Shown here: positions 1 to 6,810 of the stretch, in pieces
Layout: every line of letters starts with the position of its first letter
Position numbering within the stretch: position 1 is the first letter of the stretch
Assembly: GCA_023418375.1 (NCBI GenBank)
Contig: JAEZZV010000276.1
Location: 1-13,347, forward strand
Direction: 5' to 3'
DNA length: 13,347 nucleotides
DNA from: Actinomycetes bacterium
GTDB lineage: Bacteria; Actinomycetota; Actinomycetes; Actinomycetales; Cellulomonadaceae
The notes under the pieces: model-generated
The model's input: only the letters and a program-made list of their open reading frames with translations
The model's database searches: none
Told to the model about the DNA's origin: nothing
Program-made: the position numbers and the translations under genes

Positions 1-94
1 CGCGGGCATCGCGGCCATCGCCCTCGCGACGACCGCGGCTGTGTGGCCCCGGACCGCGCCGCGGCCCCGGGCGGCCGCCGACGTGACAGGGTGA
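1..94 (+). CDS. C-terminal end of a membrane protein (partial)
   Basis: The frame starting at base 2 is open from the left edge to a TGA at 92-94. It encodes about 30 residues: a hydrophobic Ala/Ile/Leu/Val-rich stretch (AGIAAIALATTAAVW) followed by an Arg/Pro/Ala tail. This looks like the last membrane helix and short cytoplasmic tail of a transporter, for example of the major facilitator superfamily, but 30 residues cannot name a family. Its stop codon overlaps the GTG at 91 of the next gene, which suggests the two are co-transcribed and translationally coupled. If so, the ArsR-type repressor downstream may control this transporter. The rest of the gene lies outside the window. Confidence 0.5.
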   Translation, partial: AGIAAIALATTAAVWPRTAPRPRAAADVTG

Positions 95-441
95 GGCCCG
101 TGGCCCTCGAGACGCCCGGCCGAGCGCCCGCCCCGGGGACCGACCTCGACACGGCGGTGGAGATCCTGCGCCTGCTGGCTGACCCGACCCGGCTCGCGAT
201 CCTGAGCCTCCTCGACGGCCGCGAGCTGTCCGTCGGCACGATCGCCGACGAGCTCGGCCGGCCCGGGCCCGCCGTCTCCCAGCACCTCGCCAGGCTGCGG
301 GCCGGGAGGCTGGTGCTCACCCGGCGCGACGGCGTCACCGTCCACTACCGGCACGCGAACGAGCACGTCTCGGCCATGGTGCGCAACGTCCTGGAGCAGG
401 CCGAGCACGTCACCTACGAGCACCCGCCGCACCACACCTGA
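91..441 (+). CDS. ArsR/SmtB-family winged-helix regulator
   Basis: A 116-residue protein of the usual ArsR/SmtB size. The winged helix spans about residues 20-90: ADPTRLAILSLL (30-41) is the family's typical helix, GPAVSQHLARLR (59-70) is the recognition helix, and TRRDGVTVHYR is the wing. These repressors leave DNA on binding a metal or other signal. Sensors such as NmtR and SmtB carry ligands in the last helix spaced D-x-H-x10-H-x2-H. Here the matching positions read Asn90, His92, Gln103 and His106, so two of four ligands are replaced. The His-rich tail (His111, 114, 115) might compensate. GTG at 91 is chosen because it overlaps the upstream TGA as GTGA. GTG at 100 has better Shine-Dalgarno spacing (AGGG at 88-91) and is the alternative; GTG at 43 would run far into the upstream gene. 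The next gene converges, 9 bases beyond the stop. Confidence 0.85.
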   Translation: MRPVALETPGRAPAPGTDLDTAVEILRLLADPTRLAILSLLDGRELSVGTIADELGRPGPAVSQHLARLRAGRLVLTRRDGVTVHYRHANEHVSAMVRNVLEQAEHVTYEHPPHHT

Positions 442-450
442 CGCCGCGGG

Positions 451-1386
451 TCAGCCCTTGACGGCACCTGCCATCACGCCCGCCACCAGCTGCCTGCCCG
501 CCAGCGCGAACACGACCAGCAACGGCAGCGCGATGGCCAGCACGCCCGTCATCACCAGCGCGTGGTCGGCCGTGAACGCGCCCCGGAGCTGGGGAACGAC
601 GAGCGGCATCGTCATCTGCGAGCGCAGGACCACCGCCGGCCAGAAGAAGTTGTTCCACGAGCCGACGAACGTGAACAAGGCCAGCGTCGCGGCCGCGGGT
701 CGCGCCGCGGGCACCGCCACCGACCAGAACGTCCGGAACATCGACGCCCCGTCCACCCGCGCGGCCTCGATGAGCTCGTAGGGCAGGGCCTCGGACAGGT
801 ACTGCGTCATCCAGAAGACGCCGAACGCGCCGACGAGGCCCGGCACGATGAGCGCCGCGAGCGAGTCGATCCAGCCGAACTCGTTCATCATGATGAACAT
901 CGGCACGGTGCCCAGCTGCATCGGGATCGCCATCGTCGCGATGATGAAGACGTACAGCGCCCGCTTGCCGCGGAACTCGAGCTTGGCGAACGAGAACCCG
1001 GCGAGCGTCGAGAAGAACACCGTCGACGCGGACACCACGACCGCCACCAGCACCGAGGTGGCGAACGACCGCCAGAAGTCGATCTGGTGGTGGCTGACGA
1101 TGCTCGCCAGGTTCTCCAGCAGCTGCGGCCCCGGCACCCAGCGCGGCACGGCCGACTGCGCGATCTCCAGCCGCGTCGAGGAGCCGAGCAGCATCGTGTA
1201 GTACAGCGGGAACACCGATGCCGCGACGACGACGCTGAGCGCGACGTACGTCGGCCAGCCCGGACGGCGGTTGGCCGGGTTGTGCGACTGGCTGCTGAGC
1301 CGGATCGGGCGGCCCTTGTCGGCCCGCTTCTGCGCGTACTTCTTCGCGCCCTTGCCCGAGATGTTCTCGATCAGCGCCGTGCTCAT
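451..1386 (-). CDS. Sugar ABC transporter permease, MalG type
   Basis: A 311-residue inner-membrane permease of the MalG/carbohydrate uptake transporter-1 class. A basic N-terminal tail of about 45 residues precedes six predicted membrane helices. The cytoplasmic EAA loop, which docks the ATPase, is clear at about residues 204-226 (ELIEAARVDGASMFRTFWS). With the MalF-type partner it forms the channel that passes a sugar delivered by the binding protein. The ATG at 1386 overlaps the TGA of the upstream permease as ATGA, so the two subunits should be made in step. It is the last gene of the operon. No ATPase gene follows: the next gene is the convergent ArsR regulator. The substrate is inferred from the GH39 enzyme at the head of the operon. 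Confidence 0.93.
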   Translation of the reverse strand: MSTALIENISGKGAKKYAQKRADKGRPIRLSSQSHNPANRRPGWPTYVALSVVVAASVFPLYYTMLLGSSTRLEIAQSAVPRWVPGPQLLENLASIVSHHQIDFWRSFATSVLVAVVVSASTVFFSTLAGFSFAKLEFRGKRALYVFIIATMAIPMQLGTVPMFIMMNEFGWIDSLAALIVPGLVGAFGVFWMTQYLSEALPYELIEAARVDGASMFRTFWSVAVPAARPAAATLALFTFVGSWNNFFWPAVVLRSQMTMPLVVPQLRGAFTADHALVMTGVLAIALPLLVVFALAGRQLVAGVMAGAVKG

Positions 1387-2459
1387 CGGTCCGCCCCCTC
1401 CCGCTCCAGCACGGTCCTCTCCCGCTCGGCCTGCGCCCGGTCCGCCTCGGCCGCCCTCGCGCGCGCCTCGGCGATCAGCCGCCGCGTGGTGGACGCCGGC
1501 ACCCGCGGTCGGCCACCGCCGCTGGTCGCGATCCGGCGCGTGAGCAGGAAGTTGATGACCGCGAACACCACGATGACCAGGGCGAACAGCCAGGCGACCG
1601 CCGCCGCGTGGCCCAGCCGGTCAGGCCACTCACCGAACCCGAGGTCGAACAGGTAGAGCACGGTGGTCAGCCACTGCTTGTTCGGGCCGCCGGTCCCCGT
1701 GCCGTCGTACATCCGGGCCTCGTCGAAGATCTGCAGACCACCGATCGTCATCGTGAGGACGACGAAGATCATGGTCGGCCGGATGCTCGGCAGGGTGACG
1801 GAGAAGAACTGCCGGAGGCGCCCGCTGCCGTCGATCGTCGCCGCCTCGTACAGCTCGCGGGGCACGGCCTGCATCGCCGCGAGGATGATCAGCGCGTTGT
1901 ACCCCGTCCAGCGGAAGACGACCATCGTCGCGATCGCCGTGTGCGCGAGCAGCCGGTCGGCGAAGAACGGGGAGTTCACGTCCTCGTACAGGCCCAGGTC
2001 GTGCAGCACCGGCGTCACCAGCCCGAACTGCCCGAAGATCTGGGAGAAGATCAGCGCGCTCGCCACCGGCATGATCGCGAACGGCACGAGGACGCTCATC
2101 CGCCAGAACGTCTTGGTCCGCAGGTTCTGGTCGAGCACCGCCGCGATGGCCAGCGCGAGCACGAGCTGCGGGACCATCGACAGCAGGAAGATCGAGAAGG
2201 TGTTCTGCAGCGACGTCCAGAACGTCGGCTGCTCGAGCACCCAGCGGAAGTTGTCGAGACCGACGAACTCCCCCTGCCCCAGCCGTCGGTGCCAGGAGTG
2301 CAGCGCGACGACGACGTTGAACACGATCGGGAAGACGCCGAAGACGGCGAAGCTGATGAAGAAGGGCGAGATGTAGAGGTACGGCGAGACCTTGACGTCC
2401 CACCTCGACACCTTGCCGCCGAAGCCGATGCGACGCGGGGCCGCAGCGTCGGTCGCCAT
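1383..2459 (-). CDS. Sugar ABC transporter permease, MalF type
   Basis: A 358-residue inner-membrane permease of the MalF/UgpA class. Membrane segments begin around residue 25 (YLYISPFFISFAVFGVFPIV). The EAA loop lies at about 202-225 (ELYEAATIDGSGRLRQFFSV), the site that contacts the transport ATPase. The ATG at 2459 is chosen because GGGAGG stands about 8 bases upstream and the protein then begins with a normal short polar tail. A longer frame open to 2549 would add a Pro/Arg/Gly-rich stretch encoded by the intercistronic hairpin. After the last helix there is an unusual charged, Ala/Arg/Glu-rich tail (about 320-358) that should form a soluble helix or short coiled coil in the cytoplasm. 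The 3' end overlaps the MalG-type gene by four bases. Confidence 0.93.
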   Translation of the reverse strand: MATDAAAPRRIGFGGKVSRWDVKVSPYLYISPFFISFAVFGVFPIVFNVVVALHSWHRRLGQGEFVGLDNFRWVLEQPTFWTSLQNTFSIFLLSMVPQLVLALAIAAVLDQNLRTKTFWRMSVLVPFAIMPVASALIFSQIFGQFGLVTPVLHDLGLYEDVNSPFFADRLLAHTAIATMVVFRWTGYNALIILAAMQAVPRELYEAATIDGSGRLRQFFSVTLPSIRPTMIFVVLTMTIGGLQIFDEARMYDGTGTGGPNKQWLTTVLYLFDLGFGEWPDRLGHAAAVAWLFALVIVVFAVINFLLTRRIATSGGGRPRVPASTTRRLIAEARARAAEADRAQAERERTVLEREGADR

Positions 2460-2505
2460 GTCCGTGCCTCCCGGAGCTCGTGGGGTGGATGGGCCGCCCG
2501 GCCGG

Positions 2506-2537
2506 GGCCCGGCGCTCCGAGGAGTGAGCGCCGGGCC
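2506..2537 (-). promoter_or_regulatory. Intercistronic hairpin between binding-protein and permease genes
   Basis: A perfect inverted repeat with 12-bp arms (GGCCCGGCGCTC at 2506-2517 and its complement at 2526-2537) and an 8-base loop, in the 96-base gap between the binding-protein stop (2556) and the MalF-type start (2459). No T-run follows on the minus strand. Stable hairpins at this place in sugar ABC operons commonly protect the upstream message or partly end transcription, giving more binding protein than permease. That role is inferred here; the pairing itself is visible. Confidence 0.7.
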
Positions 2538-2555
2538 GCGACCGAGCACGCGGGT

Positions 2556-3878
2556 TCAGTCCGTCGGGAGGCCGAGCGCGTCGAACGCCGCGACCGCGGA
2601 GTCCCACGCCTGCTGCGGCGTCTCGCTGCCGTCCTCGACCCGCCGGATGCCGTCCATCACGATGGTCTGGATGCCCGCGAAGTTGACGCCGCGGTACCCG
2701 CCCGCGGCCGCGTCGCCCGCCTCGGCGGCGAGGTCGCCGTAGATCCCGCCGACCTTCTGGCCGCCGAAGAACTCGTTCTCGGTGTCGGCGACCGCCGGGT
2801 CACCCATCGCCTCGACCTGCGACGGGAACTGACCGTTCATGCCGAACATCGCGACGGCGGCCTCCGGCGTCGTGAGGTAGTCCGCCAGCGTGATGGCCCA
2901 CTCGACGTTCGGGCCGGCGGACGGCACCGAGAAGAACGACCCGCCCCAGTTGCCGCCACCCTCGGGGAACGCGTCGGCGATCAGCCAGCCGTCGATGCCC
3001 GCGGCGTTCTCGGCGATGATGCCGGTCATCCACGCCGGCGTGATCACGGTGGCCCACTGCTGCGCCTGGAAGCCCGCGCCCCAGTCCGCGTGCCCGATGG
3101 CGATGCCCGCAGACACCCCCTCCTCAGCCGCCGTGGCGAACTGCATGAAGATGTCCTTGATCTGCTCGTTCTCCCCGAGCGGGATCGCGTTGCCCGTGTC
3201 CGGGTTCTCGAACGCCGCCGGCAGCAGGTTGATCGCGGCCTGCATGGGCGTGACCATCGAGTCGACCCACGCCGCGTCGGACGCGGCCGTGAACTCGCGG
3301 CCCGCCTCGAGGAACGACTCCCACGTCGCGTCGTCCCCGCCGACGAGGTCGGCGAAGCCCTCGGGGTCGGCCGGGAGCCCGGCGTCGGCCAGGAGCCCGG
3401 AGTCGAAGGCGACCGCGAGCGGCCCGATGTCGGTGCCGTAGCCCTTGATCTCCCCGTCGACCGAGCCCTGCGCGACCTTCCAGTCGACCCAACGGCCCTC
3501 GTCGCCGGGCAGCGTCGCCCAGTCCTCGGGCACGGCCATCATCTCGGTCCACCAGTCGAGCTCGACGAGGTGGACGTCGGACAGGCCGGCGCCGTCGGCG
3601 GCGAGTCCATTGCGCAGGACGGTCTGCGCGGAGGCACCGTCGGGGAAGGAGTTGATCTCGACCGCGATGCCGTACTCCTCCTCGAAGCCGTCGAGCAGCT
3701 CCTGCGGGAAGTCCATCCAGGCGGCGACCGTCAGGACGTCGGGCTTGTCGCCGCCGTCGGCCGCGTCGCCGCCCTCGCCGCCGTCGTCGGTGGAGGCGTC
3801 GCCGCTGCAGGCGGCGGCGAGGAGAAGGGTGGTCGTCGCGAGTGCCGTGGCGACGCCCGCCTTGCGTGTGATCCTCAT
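2556..3878 (-). CDS. Sugar ABC transporter substrate-binding lipoprotein
   Basis: A 440-residue family 1 extracellular solute-binding protein. It starts MRITRKAG, followed by a hydrophobic segment and lipobox LLLAAAC with Cys24, so it should be lipid-anchored on the outer face of the membrane. A flexible Asp/Gly-rich linker (about 25-50) leads to the two-lobe binding domain, beginning DVLTVAAWMDFPQELLDGFEEEY. Near the C-terminus TTPEAAVAMFGMNGQFPS is typical of this class. ATG at 3878 is chosen because it gives the complete lipoprotein signal and has AGGAAGG about 11 bases upstream. The frame stays open far upstream, but that stretch is the other strand phase of the GH39 gene, not a fusion. 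It would hand a sugar, probably a xylo-oligosaccharide judging from its neighbour, to the two permeases downstream. Confidence 0.93.
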   Translation of the reverse strand: MRITRKAGVATALATTTLLLAAACSGDASTDDGGEGGDAADGGDKPDVLTVAAWMDFPQELLDGFEEEYGIAVEINSFPDGASAQTVLRNGLAADGAGLSDVHLVELDWWTEMMAVPEDWATLPGDEGRWVDWKVAQGSVDGEIKGYGTDIGPLAVAFDSGLLADAGLPADPEGFADLVGGDDATWESFLEAGREFTAASDAAWVDSMVTPMQAAINLLPAAFENPDTGNAIPLGENEQIKDIFMQFATAAEEGVSAGIAIGHADWGAGFQAQQWATVITPAWMTGIIAENAAGIDGWLIADAFPEGGGNWGGSFFSVPSAGPNVEWAITLADYLTTPEAAVAMFGMNGQFPSQVEAMGDPAVADTENEFFGGQKVGGIYGDLAAEAGDAAAGGYRGVNFAGIQTIVMDGIRRVEDGSETPQQAWDSAVAAFDALGLPTD

Positions 3879-3931
3879 CGGTGAGGGCCCCTTCCTGTGG
3901 TGGGTGGTGCGGTGTCGCCTGGCTGGGTCAC

Positions 3932-5566
3932 CTAGCGCGACTGGACGAGGGAGAGCACGGCCCAGGGGGCGAGCTCGACGTCGATCTCGAGCACCCCGGC
4001 CGCGGACGCGGTCAGGGTGGTGCGCGCCAGCGCGTCGGCCGCGGCGCGCAGGTCGGCCGTCTGCGCGCGGGTCGGGTTGAGCGGCGCGCCCATCCGGTGC
4101 CAGGCCTCGGCGACGTTGCCGTGGTCCCAGTCGAGGACCTCGACGTCGAAGCGCGCCCCGGGCGGCAGGCCCTCCACGGTGTGCCGGACCCGCCGGGCAG
4201 GACCCACCTCGGCGAGCCGCCGCGTGTCGGCGTACGTCCGGGCGGACCCGACGCCGCTCGAGCCCATGCCCTCGGGGTAGTTGCAGAAGACGGCCGCGAG
4301 CGTCCCGTCCCTGGACGAGCGGGTGAGCACGCCGTGCGGCGTCCGGAGCAGCGTCCGGTCGCCGAGCCGGGCGAGCATCGCCATCGCGTGGAACGTCGGC
4401 TTGTGGAGGCCCTGCTCGTTGACGAGGCCGAACCCGCCGTGGAAGGGGCCGACACCGCCGCCGCCCTCCTCGAAGACGTCGGTGAACGCCCAGTAGGAGA
4501 CCGAGTCGGCGAGCGGGGCCGCGTTGAGGTACGCGCGGGTGATGTAGGTCGCGGCGAAGAGCGTGTCGTGCACGGCGTCGCGGCTCGACGGCGAGGTCGA
4601 CCACTCCGTGACGTGGAGCTCGGCCTCGGGGTACGGGCTCGCGGCGATGACCTTCCGCATCGTCACCAGGTCGTCGTACGTGGCGTCGACGTGCCGGTGG
4701 ATCGACCGGGCGGAGCCCGCGGCGTCGTACGCGTAGTCCGTCGGGTACAGGTGGACCGTGAAGAAGTCGATCGGGAGGTCGCGTGCGTGGCACCAGGCGA
4801 TGAACTCGTCGACCCAGACCGGCCGCCAGTCCAGGGCGTCGGGGTCGGGGGCCTCGGCCGTGGCCACCTCGGCCGACTTGTCGTGGGTCTCGCCGGCGTA
4901 GCGGTCGTCGGGCACGAAGACGCTGGTGGACGGGCCGCCGACGGCGAGGCCCGGGTCGATCGCCTTGATCGCGCGGACCGTCGCCTCGTAGAGCTCGAAG
5001 TACTGGGTGCGGGTGCCGGTCCAGAAGTGCGGGACGAGGTTCGGCTCGTTCCACACCTCGAGCGGCCAGCGGCGGACCTCCTCCAGGCCGTACCGCTCGA
5101 TCCAGTGCTCGACGGTCGCCGTCACGAGCCGGACCCAGCGGCCCATGTCGTTCGGCGGGCTGCAGTGGGCCTTCCACCAGAAGAGCGTCTCGGTCTGCGT
5201 CGCCAGGTCGCGGGGCATGAAGCCGAGCTCGACGAACGGCCGGGCGCCGGCGTCGAGGATGGCGTCGAAGACCTTGTCGACGTAGGCGAAGGTGTGGACC
5301 GGCTCGGGCAGGCGCTCGGGCGGGGCGAAGCCGCCGCCGTCGTGGCTGCGGTAGACGAACATGTCGTCGTGGAAGAGGCCGTGGAAGCGGACGTACCGCA
5401 TCCCCAGCACCTCGACGGCCTCGCGGAAGTGCGCCTGCCAGTCGGCGCGCAGGGCCTCGTTGGCACGCCCGGCGCCGACGCACTCGCGCCAGACGTGGCG
5501 CAGCTCGGCCTCCACCGGGACCTGCCCGTCGACCAGCAGGTCGGACGGCGAGACAGCACGAGGCAC
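3932..5566 (-). CDS. GH39-family glycoside hydrolase, probable beta-xylosidase
   Basis: A 544-residue enzyme with the GH39 (clan GH-A, retaining) pattern. The acid/base Glu174 sits in LEVWNEPNL (169-177). The nucleophile Glu321 sits in HVTEWSTSP (318-326), and YWAFTDVFEE (359-368) with HGGFGL lines the expected active site. The barrel begins with MRYVRFHGLFHDDM (56-69), and a beta-rich tail follows from about residue 400. Known members mostly release xylose from the ends of xylo-oligosaccharides; a few act on other sugars. No signal peptide is visible, so it should work in the cytoplasm on imported oligosaccharides, which fits its place at the head of the importer operon. Start: GTG at 5566 with AAAGGAGC five bases upstream. 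A LacI-type operator lies about 50 bases upstream of the start. Substrate choice is inferred. Confidence 0.9.
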   Translation of the reverse strand: MPRAVSPSDLLVDGQVPVEAELRHVWRECVGAGRANEALRADWQAHFREAVEVLGMRYVRFHGLFHDDMFVYRSHDGGGFAPPERLPEPVHTFAYVDKVFDAILDAGARPFVELGFMPRDLATQTETLFWWKAHCSPPNDMGRWVRLVTATVEHWIERYGLEEVRRWPLEVWNEPNLVPHFWTGTRTQYFELYEATVRAIKAIDPGLAVGGPSTSVFVPDDRYAGETHDKSAEVATAEAPDPDALDWRPVWVDEFIAWCHARDLPIDFFTVHLYPTDYAYDAAGSARSIHRHVDATYDDLVTMRKVIAASPYPEAELHVTEWSTSPSSRDAVHDTLFAATYITRAYLNAAPLADSVSYWAFTDVFEEGGGGVGPFHGGFGLVNEQGLHKPTFHAMAMLARLGDRTLLRTPHGVLTRSSRDGTLAAVFCNYPEGMGSSGVGSARTYADTRRLAEVGPARRVRHTVEGLPPGARFDVEVLDWDHGNVAEAWHRMGAPLNPTRAQTADLRAAADALARTTLTASAAGVLEIDVELAPWAVLSLVQSR

Positions 5567-5570
5567 AGGA

Positions 5571-5578
5571 GCTCCTTT
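5571..5578 (-). promoter_or_regulatory. Strong ribosome binding site of the GH39 gene
   Basis: AAAGGAGC on the minus strand ends a few bases before the GTG at 5566. Its match and spacing decide the start codon of the GH39 enzyme in favour of this GTG. Confidence 0.75.
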
Positions 5579-5615
5579 GCATCCGCTCGGGCGTGCGAGA
5601 GGGAGACGAATTCTC

Positions 5616-5628
5616 CGAAACTGTTTCG
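5616..5628. promoter_or_regulatory. LacI-type operator O1 (GH39 side)
   Basis: CGAAACTGTTTCG is a perfect 13-bp palindrome around a central T, 50 bases upstream of the GH39 start. The same arms recur in O2 beside the regulator gene. GAAAC/GTTTC half-sites are typical of LacI-family sugar regulators, so the divergent regulator is the likely binder. A candidate minus-strand -10 (TATCTT, complement of 5649-5654) would place transcription start just upstream of this site, so bound repressor would block the operon. The promoter itself is weak evidence; the palindrome is not. Confidence 0.85.
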
Positions 5629-5647
5629 CAACGCCGTATCGCCCGGT

Positions 5648-5653
5648 TAAGAT
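5648..5653 (+). promoter_or_regulatory. Possible -10 element in the divergent control region
   Basis: TAAGAT on the plus strand fits the TAnnnT pattern, and the overlapping minus-strand TATCTT (5649-5654) fits it too. Neither has a good -35 box at the expected distance. They are the most AT-rich bases in the region and the best candidates for early melting of one or both divergent promoters. Confidence 0.3.
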
Positions 5654-5716
5654 AGGGCACGACGCCGCCGGTGGGAAGAGGTGCGATCCGCCGGATTTCG
5701 GGGCGGCGCCGTCCGC

Positions 5717-5722
5717 TACGCT
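5717..5722 (+). promoter_or_regulatory. Candidate -10 of the LacI-family regulator gene
   Basis: TACGCT, the same hexamer found upstream of the genes at 8105 and 9844, lies five bases before operator O2. Transcription would start at about 5729, inside O2, so the regulator would repress its own gene. No convincing -35 box is seen. Confidence 0.5.
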
Positions 5723-5726
5723 TCAG

Positions 5727-5739
5727 CGAAACGGTTTCG
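5727..5739. promoter_or_regulatory. LacI-type operator O2 (regulator side)
   Basis: CGAAACGGTTTCG is a perfect 13-bp palindrome around a central G, ending 15 bases before the regulator's ATG. It shares both arms with O1; the centres are 111 bp apart. One regulator binding both sites, with or without looping, would control the operon and its own gene together. Confidence 0.85.
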
Positions 5740-5754
5740 ACGATCGGGAGCACG

Positions 5755-6801
5755 ATGGTCACGGGCGGTCAGCCCCCGGCGAGGAGGGCCACCCTCGCTG
5801 ACGTCGCACGCGCGGCGGGGGTCTCCAAAGGGACCGTGTCCAAGGCCCTCAACGGGCGCGACGACATCTCGAGCGGCACCCGCGAGCGCGTCCTCGCCGC
5901 CGTCGCCGAGCTCGGCTACCGGTCGACCACGCACCCGGGGCCCGGCGAGGACGCGCGCGCGCTCGTCGTCGTCTTCGACATCCCCGCGTCCCCCTACATC
6001 CTCAACGTCCTCCAGGGCGTGCTCGCCGAGGCCACGGGCGCGCACCTCGACCTGCTCACGCGCCTGGCCCCCGCGCTCGCAGAGCGCACGCAGCGCGCGA
6101 CGGCGCGGGCATGGGTCGCCGAGCAGCGGGCGGCGGGCGCCATCGGCATCATCGGGCTCACCCTGTCCGAGCCGGACGCCCTGATCGACGCAGCCGCCGA
6201 GGCGGACGTGCCCTTCGTCATGGTCGACCCCGTCGACACGCGCCACCGACGGATGGTGAGCGTGGGCTCGAGCAACTGGGCAGGGGCGCGCGCCGCCGTC
6301 GGGCACCTCATCGAGCTGGGCCACCGGCGGATCGGCTGGATCGGCGGCCCGGACGGCTCGATCGCCGCCGCCGACCGTTTCCAGGGCTACCGCGCGGCGC
6401 TCGACGCCGCCGGCCTCGAGCTCGACCGGGACCTGGTGCGCGTGGACCAGTTCGCCGTGGCGGCCGGCGCGCGGCACGCGCACGACCTGCTCACGCTCGC
6501 CGACCCGCCGACCGCCATCGTGGGCGCCGACGACGAGCTCGCCGTCGGCGTCCTGGCCACCGCGCACGAGCTGGGGGTGCCGGTGCCCGACCGGCTCAGC
6601 GTCGTCGGCTTCGACGACACCCCGCAGGCCGCGTGGACCACGCCACCGCTCACCAGCGTCCACCAGCACCTCGACGGGATGGGCCGGATGGCGGTCCAGA
6701 CGATCCTGACGATGGCGTCCGGCGCACGACCGGCGTCCCGGCACGTGGAGCTGGCGACGTCGCTGACCATCCGGTCGACGACGGGGCCCGCGCCGGCGTA
6801 G
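5755..6801 (+). CDS. LacI-family transcriptional regulator of the GH39 operon
   Basis: A 348-residue LacI/GalR-type repressor. The helix-turn-helix spans residues 12-57, with recognition segment GVSKGTVSKALNGRDDIS. A periplasmic-binding-protein-like sensor domain starts near residue 68, with conserved VGHLIELGHRRIGWIGG and LSVVGFDDTPQAAWTTPPLTSV. Start: ATG at 5755, which has GGGAG four bases upstream and puts the DNA-binding domain at the N-terminus; a frame open from 5671 would run through operator O2. Oddity: after LGYR (53-56), where most relatives have P-N-x-x-A-R-x-L and a hinge helix, this protein reads STTHPGPGED, Gly/Pro-rich and short, before the sensor core. It is divergent from the GH39 operon with two palindromes between them, so it is probably a local, inducer-released repressor. 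The inducer is likely the imported sugar or its product. Confidence 0.92.
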   Translation: MVTGGQPPARRATLADVARAAGVSKGTVSKALNGRDDISSGTRERVLAAVAELGYRSTTHPGPGEDARALVVVFDIPASPYILNVLQGVLAEATGAHLDLLTRLAPALAERTQRATARAWVAEQRAAGAIGIIGLTLSEPDALIDAAAEADVPFVMVDPVDTRHRRMVSVGSSNWAGARAAVGHLIELGHRRIGWIGGPDGSIAAADRFQGYRAALDAAGLELDRDLVRVDQFAVAAGARHAHDLLTLADPPTAIVGADDELAVGVLATAHELGVPVPDRLSVVGFDDTPQAAWTTPPLTSVHQHLDGMGRMAVQTILTMASGARPASRHVELATSLTIRSTTGPAPA

Positions 6802-6810
6802 GGCGCCGGG

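Noticed and set aside
438..454. Small inverted repeat CTGAC/GTCAG at the ArsR-MalG junction as a terminator
   Set aside because: Only five base pairs and largely forced by two facing TGA stop codons; too weak to call.
1608..5650. Very long plus-strand open frames (1608-3884 and 3881-5650) opposite the sugar operon
   Set aside because: Composition is Arg/Gly/Val/Asp-rich without any recognisable domain, and they lie exactly opposite four genes with clear motifs. GC-rich DNA leaves such antisense frames open.
5671..5754. Longer start for the LacI-family regulator
   Set aside because: The added residues would be encoded by the promoter and operator O2, and the family starts close to the helix-turn-helix.
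2556..5762. One continuous minus-strand frame joining the binding protein to about 630 upstream codons
   Set aside because: The upstream part is an out-of-frame reading of the GH39 gene; the binding protein has its own lipoprotein signal and ribosome binding site at 3878.
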